Source: Mediannikoviicoccus sp037890055 (GTDB taxonomy: Bacteria; Bacillota; Clostridia; Tissierellales; Peptoniphilaceae). From it: DNA of 45,019 nt. Both the position numbers and the translations under genes were made by a program. Shown one piece after another: positions 1 to 8,440 of this stretch. The stretch lies in assembly GCA_037890055.1 (NCBI GenBank), contig JBBKBD010000015.1; one strand, written 5' to 3'. The notes under the pieces were generated by a model. The model saw only the letters and a list, made by a program, of their open reading frames with translations. It made no database searches and was not told where the DNA came from. The stretch's first letter is position 1. Every line of letters starts with the position of its first letter.

Positions 1-458
1 ATAATATAAGACCATCTAAAGATGCAAAAGAATACTATCTTATACAGGAAGGAAGTTGTGAGGGAGAACTTATAGGAGGAAACCTTTGCACACTGAATCT
101 TTTGCAAGGAACAAAATTTATGCCTAACTTAAAGAACAAGATATTATTTTTGGAAGATGATAATATTATGGGGAATTATTTCGCTGCCGAGTTCGAAAGA
201 AATTTGCAATCTTTAATTCAAATCTTAAAATTTAATGGAGTAAAAGGAATATTATTTGGGCGATTTGATGATAGTTGTAAAATAGATATAAATGTAATTC
301 AAAGAATAGTATCAACTAAAAAACAACTTAAAAATATACCTATTGTATTTAATGTTGATTTTGGACACGTATTCCCCTTTGCAACATTTCCAATAGGTGG
401 ACTAGTAAGGGTGAATGCAACAGAAACTTCCATTTTATTGGAGGTAGTGAAGCATTAG
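1..458 (+). CDS. S66-family LD-carboxypeptidase / MccF-like serine peptidase, 3' part
   Basis: The reading frame is open from base 3, so the gene begins before the window and only about 151 C-terminal residues are seen. Visible S66 landmarks are the GELIGGNL segment, the FLEDDN stretch that carries the family's catalytic Glu, and the VDFGHVFPFATFPIGG segment that carries the catalytic His. The nucleophilic Ser lies in the missing N-terminus. S66 enzymes either trim L,D-peptide bonds of murein tetrapeptides or, in the MccF branch, detoxify microcin-C-like peptidyl nucleotides; the GGNL-type segment is common in the MccF branch, but this end alone cannot decide. It ends just before the decayed region and is probably the chromosomal flank of the accessory DNA. 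Confidence 0.85.
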   Translation, partial: NIRPSKDAKEYYLIQEGSCEGELIGGNLCTLNLLQGTKFMPNLKNKILFLEDDNIMGNYFAAEFERNLQSLIQILKFNGVKGILFGRFDDSCKIDINVIQRIVSTKKQLKNIPIVFNVDFGHVFPFATFPIGGLVRVNATETSILLEVVKH

Positions 459-538
459 TTAATAATCTCTAAAGGCATATAGAACACTTCTATCAACCAT
501 TAAAAGAGAAAAGTTAACCAAAGAGGGAGATGTTATAA

Positions 539-601
539 ATGAAAATGGAAGTTAGAAGGGTTTTAACAAAAGATGCTGATGATATAGATGGTATTATGTA
601 A
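539..601 (+). pseudogene. Start of a broken gene (20 codons, possible GNAT N-terminus)
   Basis: A strong ribosome binding site (GAGGGAG) precedes an ATG that opens a frame of only 20 codons, beginning MKMEVRRVLTKDADDI, before a TAA. The start resembles the first strand and helix of a GNAT acetyltransferase, but the match is too short to assert. Nothing downstream continues the fold; within about 40 bases the sequence becomes remnants that lead into the Res gene. I read it as the 5' stub of a gene cut by the event that brought in the restriction gene. Confidence 0.3.
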
Positions 602-639
602 ATGATGGAGAAAAACTTCCTTAGATTCCTACAAAAAAC

Positions 640-3064
640 TTAAAAAATTACAACATAAAGTCTAGATTTATTGGTGAAAAAATAGAAGAAATTCTTAATA
701 GCGATAAAATTATACATATTATCAATGCAGAGAATGTATTTTGAATAGAGGATGATGTTAATAATTTAATAAAGTAATCAAATATTAGTCTTCCAGATAT
801 AATTGTTTGATTTTCTATCCACAGGTACAGGTAAGTCATATGTTATATATGGAATAGCTCAGATTTTATTATCGGAAAAACTAGTAAAAAGGGTATTAGT
901 TTTATGTCCTTCATTAACAATTGAAAAAGGGTTGACAGAAAAATTTGAAGATTTAGTTTCAAATCCAGAATTAAGGAATGCAATACCTGAAGAATCCAAA
1001 AATATACTACCTAGGATAATAAATGCAAATTCAACAATAATAGAAGGAGATATATGTATAGAAAATATACATGCAGTATATGAATCTACTGGATCTTCTA
1101 TAAAAGATAGTTTTAAAAATGGAGGTGAAGATACACTTGTTTTAAACGATGAATCTCACCATATTTTTAATAAAACAAACGAAAAAGATATAAAAAAATG
1201 GAAAGCATTTCTTTTAAATGAAACTTATAATTTTAGATATATACTTGGATTTACAGGCACTGCATATATAGATGACGAATATTTTAATGATGTTATATAC
1301 AGGTATTCGCTAAGAAGTGCTATAGATGATAAAGTTGTAAAATCTATAGATTATGTTCAGAAAGATGATGTTTCTAGAGATAGAGAATACAAATTTCAAA
1401 AAATTCATAAAAATCATGAAAATAATAAGATAAAATACAGTAAAATTAAGCCCATTTCAATTTTAATTACAAAGGATATTAGAAGTGCAAAGAATCTATA
1501 TGAAGATTTTATTGATTTTTTATGTGATTTTGAACAAATAAACAGAGAAAAAGCTGAAAGAAAAGTTCTTATAGTAACATCTGATAAAAAGCATAAGGCA
1601 AATCTAAAAATGTTAGATTTTGTAGATGAGAAAGAAAATTCTTTTGAATGGATAATTTCGGTTAGTATGCTTACAGAAGGATGGGATGTTAAAAATGTAT
1701 TTCAAATTGTGCCATGGGAAGATAGAGCCTTTAATTCTAAGCTATTAATTGCTCAAGTGTTAGGAAGAGGTCTTAGAATCCCACCTGAATATTCTACTCC
1801 TCAACCTTCAATTATAGTATTTAATCACGATAGTTGGAGTAAAAATATAAAATCTTTAGTTAATGAAGTTCTTGAAATAGAAACGAAAATAATAAGTACT
1901 GTAAAATTTGAGGGAGATAGGAATAAATATAATTTTTCAGTTAAAAATTTGCTGTACGATAAAGAGGAAAAAGAAGTTAATACGGAATCTAAGCAATTAA
2001 ATTATAAAAAATCTTGGAATCAAGGTATAAAACTTAAAAGTCAAATTTTATCCTCAAAAAAAGAAACAGAATATGAAAATTTATTAACGGGTAAAAATAC
2101 CAATATTAAATATGACATAAAGTTGAGAACTAAAACTGTAGATGAAGTTTTAGATAAGATATACCATGAATTTAGGTTAAGAGACTGGGAAACGGAAATA
2201 CTAGGTCTTGGAGATGAAGTTTATTCAAAAGATAATTTACCCCCTAGAGAAAAGTTGAAAGAAATTATTAAAAATTCTATGCAAAATGCAGGTATAGAAG
2301 GAGATATCTTAATAGAAGAAAATGCGAATAAAATATTTACTGCATTTTCAACATTATTTAGATCAAGAAGTAAAACTGTAATAAATTCTATCAAATCAAC
2401 TGATTTTATTGAGGTTAACACAAATGATATAAGAGATGAAACAAGAGGAATATTATCATTTAGAACGGATTCAATGCTTTTTTATTCAGATAGATATAAA
2501 GACGAAATCTCAAATGAAGAACAGAGGGAAATAATAGAAAAATTTTTAGAAGATGATAACTTGCCAAGAAAGGCTTGCAATGAAATAAATTTTTTTGATT
2601 TTAAAACACCCCTAAATCTAGTAATATCAACAAGAGATCCAGAATATAAATTTATAAAAAAATATCTTACAGATAATAAAAATGCTCAGAAAATAGATGC
2701 TTGGATTAAATCAAGAGATATGGGATTTTATAGTATAGAGTACTCATATAAAATGAATTCTCATACAAAAATTGCAAATTTTAATCCTGATTTTATACTA
2801 AAATTAAAAAGTGATGAAGATATTTACGTTGTTATTGAAATTAAAGATAATAAAGATGATTCTGCTGAAAATAAAGGTAAAAATAGAGCGGCAAGAGAAC
2901 ATTTTAAGTTGTTAAATGAAAAGTTAGAAGCGTCTGGAATCAAAGAAAAGTATCTTTTTCATTTTCTAAGTCCAAATGATTATGAAATATTTTTTGAATA
3001 TTTAAGAAATGACAAACTAGATACTTTTGTAAGTGAATTGGATAATTTGCTTGATGAGATATAG
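640..3064 (+). pseudogene. Type III restriction enzyme Res subunit (helicase-nuclease), 5' end decayed
   Basis: The open part, 803-3064, encodes a superfamily 2 helicase plus nuclease. Walker A (STGTGKS) is only seven residues from the first possible start (a TTG), then come DESHH at about residue 116, LGFTGTA, the TEGWDVKN segment and QVLGRGLR, and near residue 665 NPDFI followed by VVIEIK, a PD-(D/E)XK nuclease core. Type III Res proteins normally have tens of residues before Walker A. Upstream, 640-810 in another frame reads as protein-like sequence (NYNIKSRFIGEKIEEI) but has three stops and a frame change at about 803-810. The N-terminus is therefore lost or scrambled. No Mod methyltransferase gene lies in the window, so this is an orphan and probably inactive. 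Confidence 0.75.
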
Positions 3065-3092
3065 AAGTAGAGAAGGTTTACCTCTCTACTTC
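3064..3092. terminator. Bidirectional hairpin between res and relaxase
   Basis: A perfect 10-bp stem (GAAGTAGAGA at 3064-3073 with TCTCTACTTC at 3083-3092) closes a 9-base loop between two convergent genes. It overlaps the last codons of the relaxase gene. It lacks a long T run on either side, so termination may be weak. Confidence 0.55.
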
Positions 3093-4418
3093 CTTTCCAT
3101 AATAATTTTCATAGTTTTTCCTATATTGAACAAGGTCAGAAAATTGTTCTTTATTTAAAGAATACTCTTGCATAAGGGTGTTCTTTTTTTCTTGCAATTT
3201 ATCGAGATTTGATAGTATTTCTTTTGTTTTTGGAAGCTTTTTATAGTTTTCTAAAATTTCTTTAGCAGCTATTTTGTAGACGGAAAGTTCACTATAATAC
3301 TCATCTACAAATTGCTTGTCTTCAGGATTTTTCTTATGGTATTTATAGATTTCACGATACTTATTTATAGTATTTATATTTTCCATATCTTGAGATAAAC
3401 TCTTCATTTCAGTTTCAATCTTCTTTATTTTATCCAACAAGTCTTGTCTATCATCAGCAGATTTTTTGATTAGATCATCTAGTTGAGTGATTGAATTAAT
3501 TCCTTGTTCTCTAAGTTTAATTATTGAATCAGCCATTGTTTTGATATTGTGTTTTCTTGCCCAAACTTCGTAACCTTTAGAGGATTGTGCTTTTTCATTA
3601 GTAGATATATCAATAACATTTCCTACTCGTTTTTTAATAGGATTAGCTTTATTTTTGATAGCTAAATCTATTCTTTCTTTGATTTTTTCTTCAGTATAAT
3701 CTTCTCCGATAGTCTTCGATCTTGTAAATCTTTGCTTATCTTTATGACGAAAAGCAATGTGTTTACAAAACTTAATTTCATAATCAAGAGACTTCATATT
3801 TTCTAAAAACTCTTCCCACGTTTTAGACTTATTAATCATTCTATCTATATCAAATTGCAGTTTAGACTTCCAAGAATTTCCTTTCTTATTTTGGTCATAT
3901 TCGTACCAAGACTTACCAGCAGTTTTATATTTTCTTTTGTAAGCTTCATAGTATTCATCAATGACTGTAAGCTTATTTTCTTTACATAATTCGTCACTTT
4001 GATACCTGATTTTGTGGTAAGATTTTTTGTTAGATTGGTAGCATTTACCAGTCTTGTAATTAACATTATTAAAAATAATATGGTTATGGATATGCCCTCT
4101 ATCTACATGAGTTGCAAGAACAAATTCATAATCTTCTTTTAAAATTTTCTTACATAATTCCATTCCAATTTCGTGAGCTTTTATAGGATCAACCTCTCCT
4201 GGTAGAAAAGATTGGATTAAATGTCTAGCCAAAACTGTACCATTAGTATCATTGTCTTCTCGTGTTTTCATAAATTGAATATGGGCAGTAGATGGATGAC
4301 ATTTGAATGAAGATACCAAGACTTTTTCATCAGTTTTTTCACTCTTAGTTATATAATCTATTGCCAAATTAAGAGTTGACTTTATAGGATGTATTTTTGT
4401 AATTGCCATACTATTCAT
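3078..4418 (-). CDS. MOBP-type relaxase / mobilization nuclease
   Basis: A 446-residue relaxase, expected to nick one strand at oriT and pilot it into the recipient. The N-terminal domain begins MAITKIHPIKSTL, typical of Firmicutes relaxases, and carries the metal-binding three-histidine motif as HVDRGHIHNH at about residues 103-112. The nicking Tyr is probably one of the N-terminal tyrosines near YITKSEK. Residues from about 320 are highly charged and likely coiled coil. Its start overlaps the end of mobC by 8 bases; an ATG at 4409 giving MAITK is an equally good start. No conjugation pore genes follow, so it marks a mobilizable rather than self-transmissible element. Confidence 0.9.
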   Translation of the reverse strand: MNSMAITKIHPIKSTLNLAIDYITKSEKTDEKVLVSSFKCHPSTAHIQFMKTREDNDTNGTVLARHLIQSFLPGEVDPIKAHEIGMELCKKILKEDYEFVLATHVDRGHIHNHIIFNNVNYKTGKCYQSNKKSYHKIRYQSDELCKENKLTVIDEYYEAYKRKYKTAGKSWYEYDQNKKGNSWKSKLQFDIDRMINKSKTWEEFLENMKSLDYEIKFCKHIAFRHKDKQRFTRSKTIGEDYTEEKIKERIDLAIKNKANPIKKRVGNVIDISTNEKAQSSKGYEVWARKHNIKTMADSIIKLREQGINSITQLDDLIKKSADDRQDLLDKIKKIETEMKSLSQDMENINTINKYREIYKYHKKNPEDKQFVDEYYSELSVYKIAAKEILENYKKLPKTKEILSNLDKLQEKKNTLMQEYSLNKEQFSDLVQYRKNYENYYGKEVER

Positions 4419-4767
4419 CAGAACTTTCTTTTGATTTATTAAGAAGTAGGGAATGGATCTGCCATATTTCTCTTGATAATTTTTCTATTTGATTATTCAT
4501 TGATTCGATTTCATTTTTGTAAATAACACCAGTTGTATTAGTTGCTTTTGCAATCTGGTTTATATTATTTGTTGCATTTGAAAGCAGCCATTGTAGGTTT
4601 CTAAATGGTTCTAAGTCAACTACATAAATTTCTTTTTCCAATACGCATTTTCTAAGAAAGTGGGACATAGTTTTACAATTAGCAAGTTTCATTTTCTTTT
4701 CAAAAACTTCTTTTTCTTCATCTGTTAAATATATTTTTAGTTGATTATTTCTTTTTCTATTATCCAT
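4411..4767 (-). CDS. mobC: MobC relaxosome accessory protein
   Basis: A 118-residue basic protein with the MobC layout: an N-terminal ribbon-helix-helix-like segment (NQLKIYLTDEEKEVFEKK), the LRKCVLEKEIYV stretch, then a helical tail with NATNNINQIAKATN, the conserved MobC box. MobC proteins bind near oriT and help melt the nick region for the relaxase. I chose the ATG at 4767 because AAGGAG lies 7 bases upstream; an upstream in-frame ATG at 4785 would overlap that Shine-Dalgarno. The gene is translationally coupled to the relaxase gene. Confidence 0.88.
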   Translation of the reverse strand: MDNRKRNNQLKIYLTDEEKEVFEKKMKLANCKTMSHFLRKCVLEKEIYVVDLEPFRNLQWLLSNATNNINQIAKATNTTGVIYKNEIESMNNQIEKLSREIWQIHSLLLNKSKESSDE

Positions 4768-4830
4768 AGTAGATCTCCTTATCATAAATTATTGGGGTTT
4801 TAGGGTTCTCCCTAACAAGGTAAAATTGAT

Positions 4831-4863
4831 AAAAAAAGAAGCAGTCCATAAAGGTTCTGCTTC
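4831..4863 (-). terminator. Leftward terminator after the rhuM operon
   Basis: Read on the minus strand, GAAGCAG and CTGCTTC form a 7-bp stem around a 12-base loop, followed at once by seven T. Flanking TTGAT/ATCAA can extend the stem. It would stop transcripts from the xre-immA-rhuM operon before mobC. Confidence 0.7.
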
Positions 4864-4874
4864 ATCAATTTTTC

Positions 4875-4894
4875 GTAAGTGGGTACTCACTTAC
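4875..4894. other. Candidate oriT core palindrome
   Basis: A 20-bp near-perfect palindrome, GTAAGTGGGTACTCACTTAC (one G-T pair), lies 108 bases upstream of mobC. The half-site GTAAGTG resembles the nick-region core GTAAGTGCG known from the RSF1010 group of MOBP-like origins. Position beside mobC-relaxase is where oriT is usually found. The nick site itself cannot be assigned by eye. Confidence 0.45.
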
Positions 4895-4936
4895 TGTGCT
4901 TGCTATTAAAGTTATAAGCGTTAAGCGTGTATTAAG

Positions 4937-6019
4937 TTATTCTTCTAGTTTTTTAGTATCATCTTCTAATTCCAAGAATTTATCAAAATCACTTTTGTAG
5001 AGTCTATCTTGTGTAACTCTATATTTTTCAAATTCACTCTCTGCGTGTTTTTTAGCAAGAGCTGCAGACACTTTTCCTGCATCGTTTAAGATTTCTTTAT
5101 CCCATAATTGTAAAAATCCATTTAATCTTTTTTCCCAATCTTCCATAGTCATAGGGATATGTCTTTCTGCTTGCAGTTCTGCCATGTCCAAATATGATGA
5201 AACAATTCTTTGCATTTGATTTAATTCTTCTTCATTTAGATAATTTTTTGCAACTACTACATCATATTTATGAATTTTTGAATTTGGAGAGCCTTCCCAA
5301 GTAGTAAGTCCCATATTTTTAGTTTTGTGATTGGCTCTATCTACAATTAATTCAGCTGCAGTTTTCCCATGAATTGCGTAGTGTAATTTGTTTTGAATAG
5401 CGGCAAAAAATCTTTTTGTTGCTTTTGCAGATGGATCATAGTCTAAAGAAGTGGCATAAATATCTGTGATTTTTTGATAGAATCTTCTTTCAGATAATCG
5501 AATCTCACGAATTTTTACAAGTAATTTTTCGAAATAATCCTTGGTAAGTTTTGTGCCAGAATTTTTGAGTCTTTCATCATCCACTGCCCAACCTTTAATT
5601 GTAAAATCTTTTACAATTTGGTTTGCCCACTTTCTAAATTGGACGGCACGTTCGTTATTTACTTTAAACCCTACTGCAATAATTGCTTGTAGGTTGTAGT
5701 GTTTTGTTTCTCTTGAAACATTTCTAGAACCTTCTTTTTGAACTATTAAGAAATTCTTAATAGTTGCTTCTTCTTGTAATTCATTGTCGTCAAATATTTT
5801 TTTTAAGTGCTGATTTATTGCTGCAGTGCTGACATCATAAAGAGCAGCCATCATCTTTTGAGTTAGCCAAATATTCTCATCTTCATATCTAATTTCGATA
5901 GCTTCTTGATCATCACCATTTGCTGCAATAAAAGTCAAGTATTCAGCAGCAGATGACCTAATTTGAAGTTCTTTTTTTTTCTGATTTTCGTCTTTATTTT
6001 TATCCATTTCTTTACTCAT
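4937..6019 (-). CDS. RhuM family protein
   Basis: A 360-residue RhuM-family protein (named after a Salmonella pathogenicity island gene; molecular function unknown). Family signatures are IWLTQKMMAALYDVSTAAINQH near residue 50, which looks like a DNA-binding helix-turn-helix, then ETKHYNLQAIIAVGF and RAVQFRKWA near residue 105, as in phage antirepressor N-domains. The C-terminal half has LHYAIHGKTAAELI and LTTWEGSP, also usual for RhuM. The ATG at 6019 is chosen because GGAGG precedes it; it overlaps the upstream membrane-protein gene by 8 bases, so the two are coupled. RhuM genes are common cargo in integrative elements. Confidence 0.88.
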   Translation of the reverse strand: MSKEMDKNKDENQKKKELQIRSSAAEYLTFIAANGDDQEAIEIRYEDENIWLTQKMMAALYDVSTAAINQHLKKIFDDNELQEEATIKNFLIVQKEGSRNVSRETKHYNLQAIIAVGFKVNNERAVQFRKWANQIVKDFTIKGWAVDDERLKNSGTKLTKDYFEKLLVKIREIRLSERRFYQKITDIYATSLDYDPSAKATKRFFAAIQNKLHYAIHGKTAAELIVDRANHKTKNMGLTTWEGSPNSKIHKYDVVVAKNYLNEEELNQMQRIVSSYLDMAELQAERHIPMTMEDWEKRLNGFLQLWDKEILNDAGKVSAALAKKHAESEFEKYRVTQDRLYKSDFDKFLELEDDTKKLEE

Positions 6020-6494
6020 AATTTCCTCCAAATATAAATTTCATTCTACCTTTAAACACTGGAATACTAATCAAGAATACAATTACATAATGTATAAAGG
6101 AATTTATCATCATACTGTTTGTTATTGGTAATTGATGATAAGTTTGACCTATTATTTTAAAAGCGACTAGAGTGTTTGTTATAAAATCTAGTGCCAACCA
6201 TAGGGCAACTGCTGATCCTATGAAAGCAATTATATAGTTTAAAAGTTTACTGATTTTTGGTAGCTTTTGATTTATTAAAACTAGCAATATCCCATAAATT
6301 ATTACTACTGTAATTGAAAGGGGAATAGCTAATTTGTTATCTAATTTATCTTTTATGGATATATAAAATCCTAAACCTACAACTATAAAATCAATCAAAA
6401 ATGCTGAGATTTTTACAGAGTATGTAGTGATGAGATAGTAGAAAACTATTCCAGAAAGGATTAATAAAAAATATCCTGCAATAAAAATTCCCAT
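6012..6494 (-). CDS. Small multi-pass membrane protein, unknown function
   Basis: I do not recognise this family. The 160 residues contain about five hydrophobic segments (near 4-24, 28-46, 57-73, 86-110 and 132-148) joined by short basic loops, and no signal peptidase site or catalytic motif. AGGAG lies 5 bases before the ATG. The gene sits between immA and rhuM, overlapping rhuM by 8 bases and starting 9 bases after immA, so it is made with them. A membrane partner inside a repressor/protease/RhuM operon could be a sensor, an anchor or a host-interfering effector; the sequence does not say which. Confidence 0.7.
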   Translation of the reverse strand: MGIFIAGYFLLILSGIVFYYLITTYSVKISAFLIDFIVVGLGFYISIKDKLDNKLAIPLSITVVIIYGILLVLINQKLPKISKLLNYIIAFIGSAVALWLALDFITNTLVAFKIIGQTYHQLPITNSMMINSFIHYVIVFLISIPVFKGRMKFIFGGNYE

Positions 6495-6502
6495 AGAGTC
6501 TC

Positions 6503-7051
6503 CTAATAATAATCATCATGTTCAGGACGATAGTTTTTAAGAAAATCTCCCTGAGGTATATTAACATTAACTGGTTTATTAAACTTGCCCATTTTTGCTA
6601 ACTCAGAAATTTTTAGATTTAGTAAATTTATATCTACACCTAATTGTCCAGCGATTTCATAATCACAAACTTGATCATTGATATTATCTAGGATATCTTC
6701 ATCACTTATTAATAAATGAGCTGCAAAAATATTAGCTTCAGTTTCAAATTTATTTGTAGGGTTTAGCACTGTTTGGTCATGAAAAGCTCCTCCACTCATA
6801 CAATAATCTCTGTGAAGTTGATCGTGACCTAATTCATGTGCTAATATAGTTTTTCTATTAAAATTTGTGTTGCTACTGATAAAAATAAATCTGTTCCTTT
6901 GGATATAGTGGTACATTCCTAAAAGTATTTTTGTTTCAGGTAGATATACCAGGTTAATATTCAAAGCTTCTATTAATTCGATAGGATCTCGTGTCTTATA
7001 TTTTTTTATAAGTCTATTAACCCTATCATATATATAGCGATTCATGCTCAT
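6503..7051 (-). CDS. ImmA/IrrE family metallopeptidase
   Basis: A 182-residue zinc protease of the ImmA/IrrE group (COG2856). The HELGH motif is at about residues 71-75 and the third ligand lies in NKFETEANIFAAHLL, both intact. In ICEBs1 and related elements ImmA cleaves the XRE repressor encoded next to it and so triggers excision and transfer. Here the repressor gene lies directly upstream (stop 8 bases from this ATG), which fits that pairing. The site cut and the activating signal are not visible. The start at 7051 has GGTGA upstream; the ATG at residue 3 is possible. Confidence 0.92.
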   Translation of the reverse strand: MSMNRYIYDRVNRLIKKYKTRDPIELIEALNINLVYLPETKILLGMYHYIQRNRFIFISSNTNFNRKTILAHELGHDQLHRDYCMSGGAFHDQTVLNPTNKFETEANIFAAHLLISDEDILDNINDQVCDYEIAGQLGVDINLLNLKISELAKMGKFNKPVNVNIPQGDFLKNYRPEHDDYY

Positions 7052-7059
7052 AAAATCAC

Positions 7060-7461
7060 CTAATCTTTTTTCTTACGACCGTATTTCTTGTTTTCTCTTT
7101 TAGCCTCCCAATAAGCACGAGTAATAGCTTCAAAAGCAGCATCTTTATCTTCGTCAGAAATTTCTCCACCAGCAAATAAAGAGCTTAGACCTTCTGTTAA
7201 TGCTCTAGCTTTTTCTAATTCTCTTTTACCACCCATGTTATAAACTCGATTTAAAAACTCGTCACTTTCTTCTAGAAGATAATTGTAATCACAGTCCATA
7301 ACTTCAGCTATTTTTTTGTAAACCTCGACATCTCTTGGGTATCTTTCTCCGTCTTCATAATGTACAAGAGTTCTTGTACTTATTCCTATCATTTTTGCAA
7401 AGTCTGCTTGACTTAACTTTTCTTTTTCACGAAATTCCTTTAATCTATCCGCAAAAGCCAT
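7060..7461 (-). CDS. XRE-family repressor of the element
   Basis: A 133-residue repressor with an N-terminal helix-turn-helix (SQADFAKMIGISTRTLVHYEDG, residues about 18-39) followed by a PRDVEVYKKIAEVMDCD segment and a charged C-terminal tail ending KKYGRKKKD. AGGAGG precedes the ATG. Paired with the ImmA protease downstream, it is the likely master repressor that holds the facing promoters at 7518-7595 and keeps the element quiescent. The tail is the likely protease target, by analogy with ImmR. The first gene of the leftward operon, it would control its own transcription. Confidence 0.9.
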   Translation of the reverse strand: MAFADRLKEFREKEKLSQADFAKMIGISTRTLVHYEDGERYPRDVEVYKKIAEVMDCDYNYLLEESDEFLNRVYNMGGKRELEKARALTEGLSSLFAGGEISDEDKDAAFEAITRAYWEAKRENKKYGRKKKD

Positions 7462-7517
7462 AATTTTAACCTCCTGTACTAATGTGCATTTATAACTTTT
7501 AATACGAACAATGGTGC

Positions 7518-7546
7518 TTGAATTATTTTTCGATTTGAGATATAAT
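7518..7546 (+). promoter_or_regulatory. Rightward promoter of the excision/transfer side
   Basis: TTGAAT at 7518-7523 and TATAAT at 7541-7546 are 17 bases apart, a near-consensus sigma-A promoter. It would start transcription at about 7553, heading to the ArpU-like gene and the genes beyond. Confidence 0.7.
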
Positions 7547-7567
7547 ACAAACTGAACTTATATTCAT

Positions 7568-7595
7568 ATTATAGCACAAACATTCAAGTTTGCAA
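7568..7595 (-). promoter_or_regulatory. Leftward promoter of the repressor operon
   Basis: On the minus strand TTGCAA (7590-7595) and a perfect TATAAT (7568-7573) are 16 bases apart. Transcription would start near 7561 and run left through the rightward promoter, so the two polymerases face each other. Confidence 0.65.
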
Positions 7596-7619
7596 ATAAG
7601 TTGTATTGGGGTGATTAGA

Positions 7620-8171
7620 TTGAGAATAAGTAAAACTTTAAAGAATATAATGAACTTGTATGCAGATAGCAACTTGAAATTTGAAGAAATTAGTTCAGCT
7701 GCAAAACTTATTTTAAGTTTATATAGACAAGTTACTTGGGCAGTAGATAGCAGGGCAAATTTTATGATGTTTGAGAGTAAAGAAAACTATGGGTCAACTT
7801 CAGAATCTGCTTACTTGTATCTTTCTACATTTGCTCCAGAAAGAGTTGAAGAAAAGTTTAATAATAGAGTTTCCAATGTAATGGATAGTAAACTTATGCT
7901 TTTAATAATTTATGATGCCTGTGTTAGGCTAAAAGTTTATCCAGAATATGGAGAAATCTATCATAAGATTATTTATAACTACTACATTTCTGAAAAAAAG
8001 ATTACTGATAAAGCTTGTATGAGAAGTGTATCTTTAGAGAGAACTGTTTATTACCAAAGAAAAAAGGAAGCAATTGCATTGGTTGGTGTAATAATTTGGG
8101 GATATACTTTACCGACTGCTATTAGCCAGCTTGAAGACGGTCGTAGCATTGAAGAAATAATGAACATCTAA
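7620..8171 (+). CDS. Element-encoded protein with an ArpU-like C-terminus
   Basis: A 183-residue protein of uncertain family. I place the start at the TTG at 7620 because GGGGTG lies 6 bases upstream; a GTG at 7611 is the alternative. The C-terminal part, SLERTVYYQRKKEAIALVGVIIWG, resembles the recognition-helix end of phage ArpU-type late regulators, where a helix-turn-helix precedes a short aliphatic tail. It is the first gene of the rightward transcription unit controlled by the repressor, which fits an activator or regulator of transfer genes. No catalytic motif is seen. The function is inference; that it is a real gene is supported by the promoter, start site and a terminator-like hairpin downstream. 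Confidence 0.6.
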   Translation: MRISKTLKNIMNLYADSNLKFEEISSAAKLILSLYRQVTWAVDSRANFMMFESKENYGSTSESAYLYLSTFAPERVEEKFNNRVSNVMDSKLMLLIIYDACVRLKVYPEYGEIYHKIIYNYYISEKKITDKACMRSVSLERTVYYQRKKEAIALVGVIIWGYTLPTAISQLEDGRSIEEIMNI

Positions 8172-8309
8172 GAAATTAATTTATTACGAACTTATTGCGT
8201 ACTATTTCCGAATGAAAAAAGTACCATATACGAATTTTATGTGTACTTAAGTGCATATATAATATCCATGATGGGTGATCTGCACCTAAATTTAATATTG
8301 GCATTTATT

Positions 8310-8344
8310 GACTGAAAGAATTTATTTTCTTTCGGTCTTTTTTT
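8310..8344 (+). terminator. Rho-independent terminator or attenuator
   Basis: GACTGAAAGAA and TTCTTTCGGTC form an 11-bp stem (one G-T pair) around a 6-base loop, followed by seven T. It lies between the ArpU-like gene and the sigma-factor gene, so it may act as an attenuator that separates early from later expression. Confidence 0.85.
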
Positions 8345-8378
8345 ATGCCCAGGAGAATGTATGCAAAGAATTAGAAGC

Positions 8379-8432
8379 CCTCCTTGTGTGAATTTCATTT
8401 TTAAACAAAAGAAATTCATGTCAACAAGGAGG
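8379..8432 (+). promoter_or_regulatory. Hairpin that masks the sigma-factor ribosome binding site
   Basis: CCTCCTTGT (8379-8387) is fully complementary to ACAAGGAGG (8424-8432), the Shine-Dalgarno region of the next gene, and GTGAATTTC (8388-8396) pairs with GAAATTCAT (8411-8419) apart from one G-T pair. The result is an 18-bp stem with a four-base bulge and a 14-base loop. Folded, it would block ribosome access to the start at 8441. Confidence 0.75.
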
Positions 8433-8440
8433 AAAAATTA

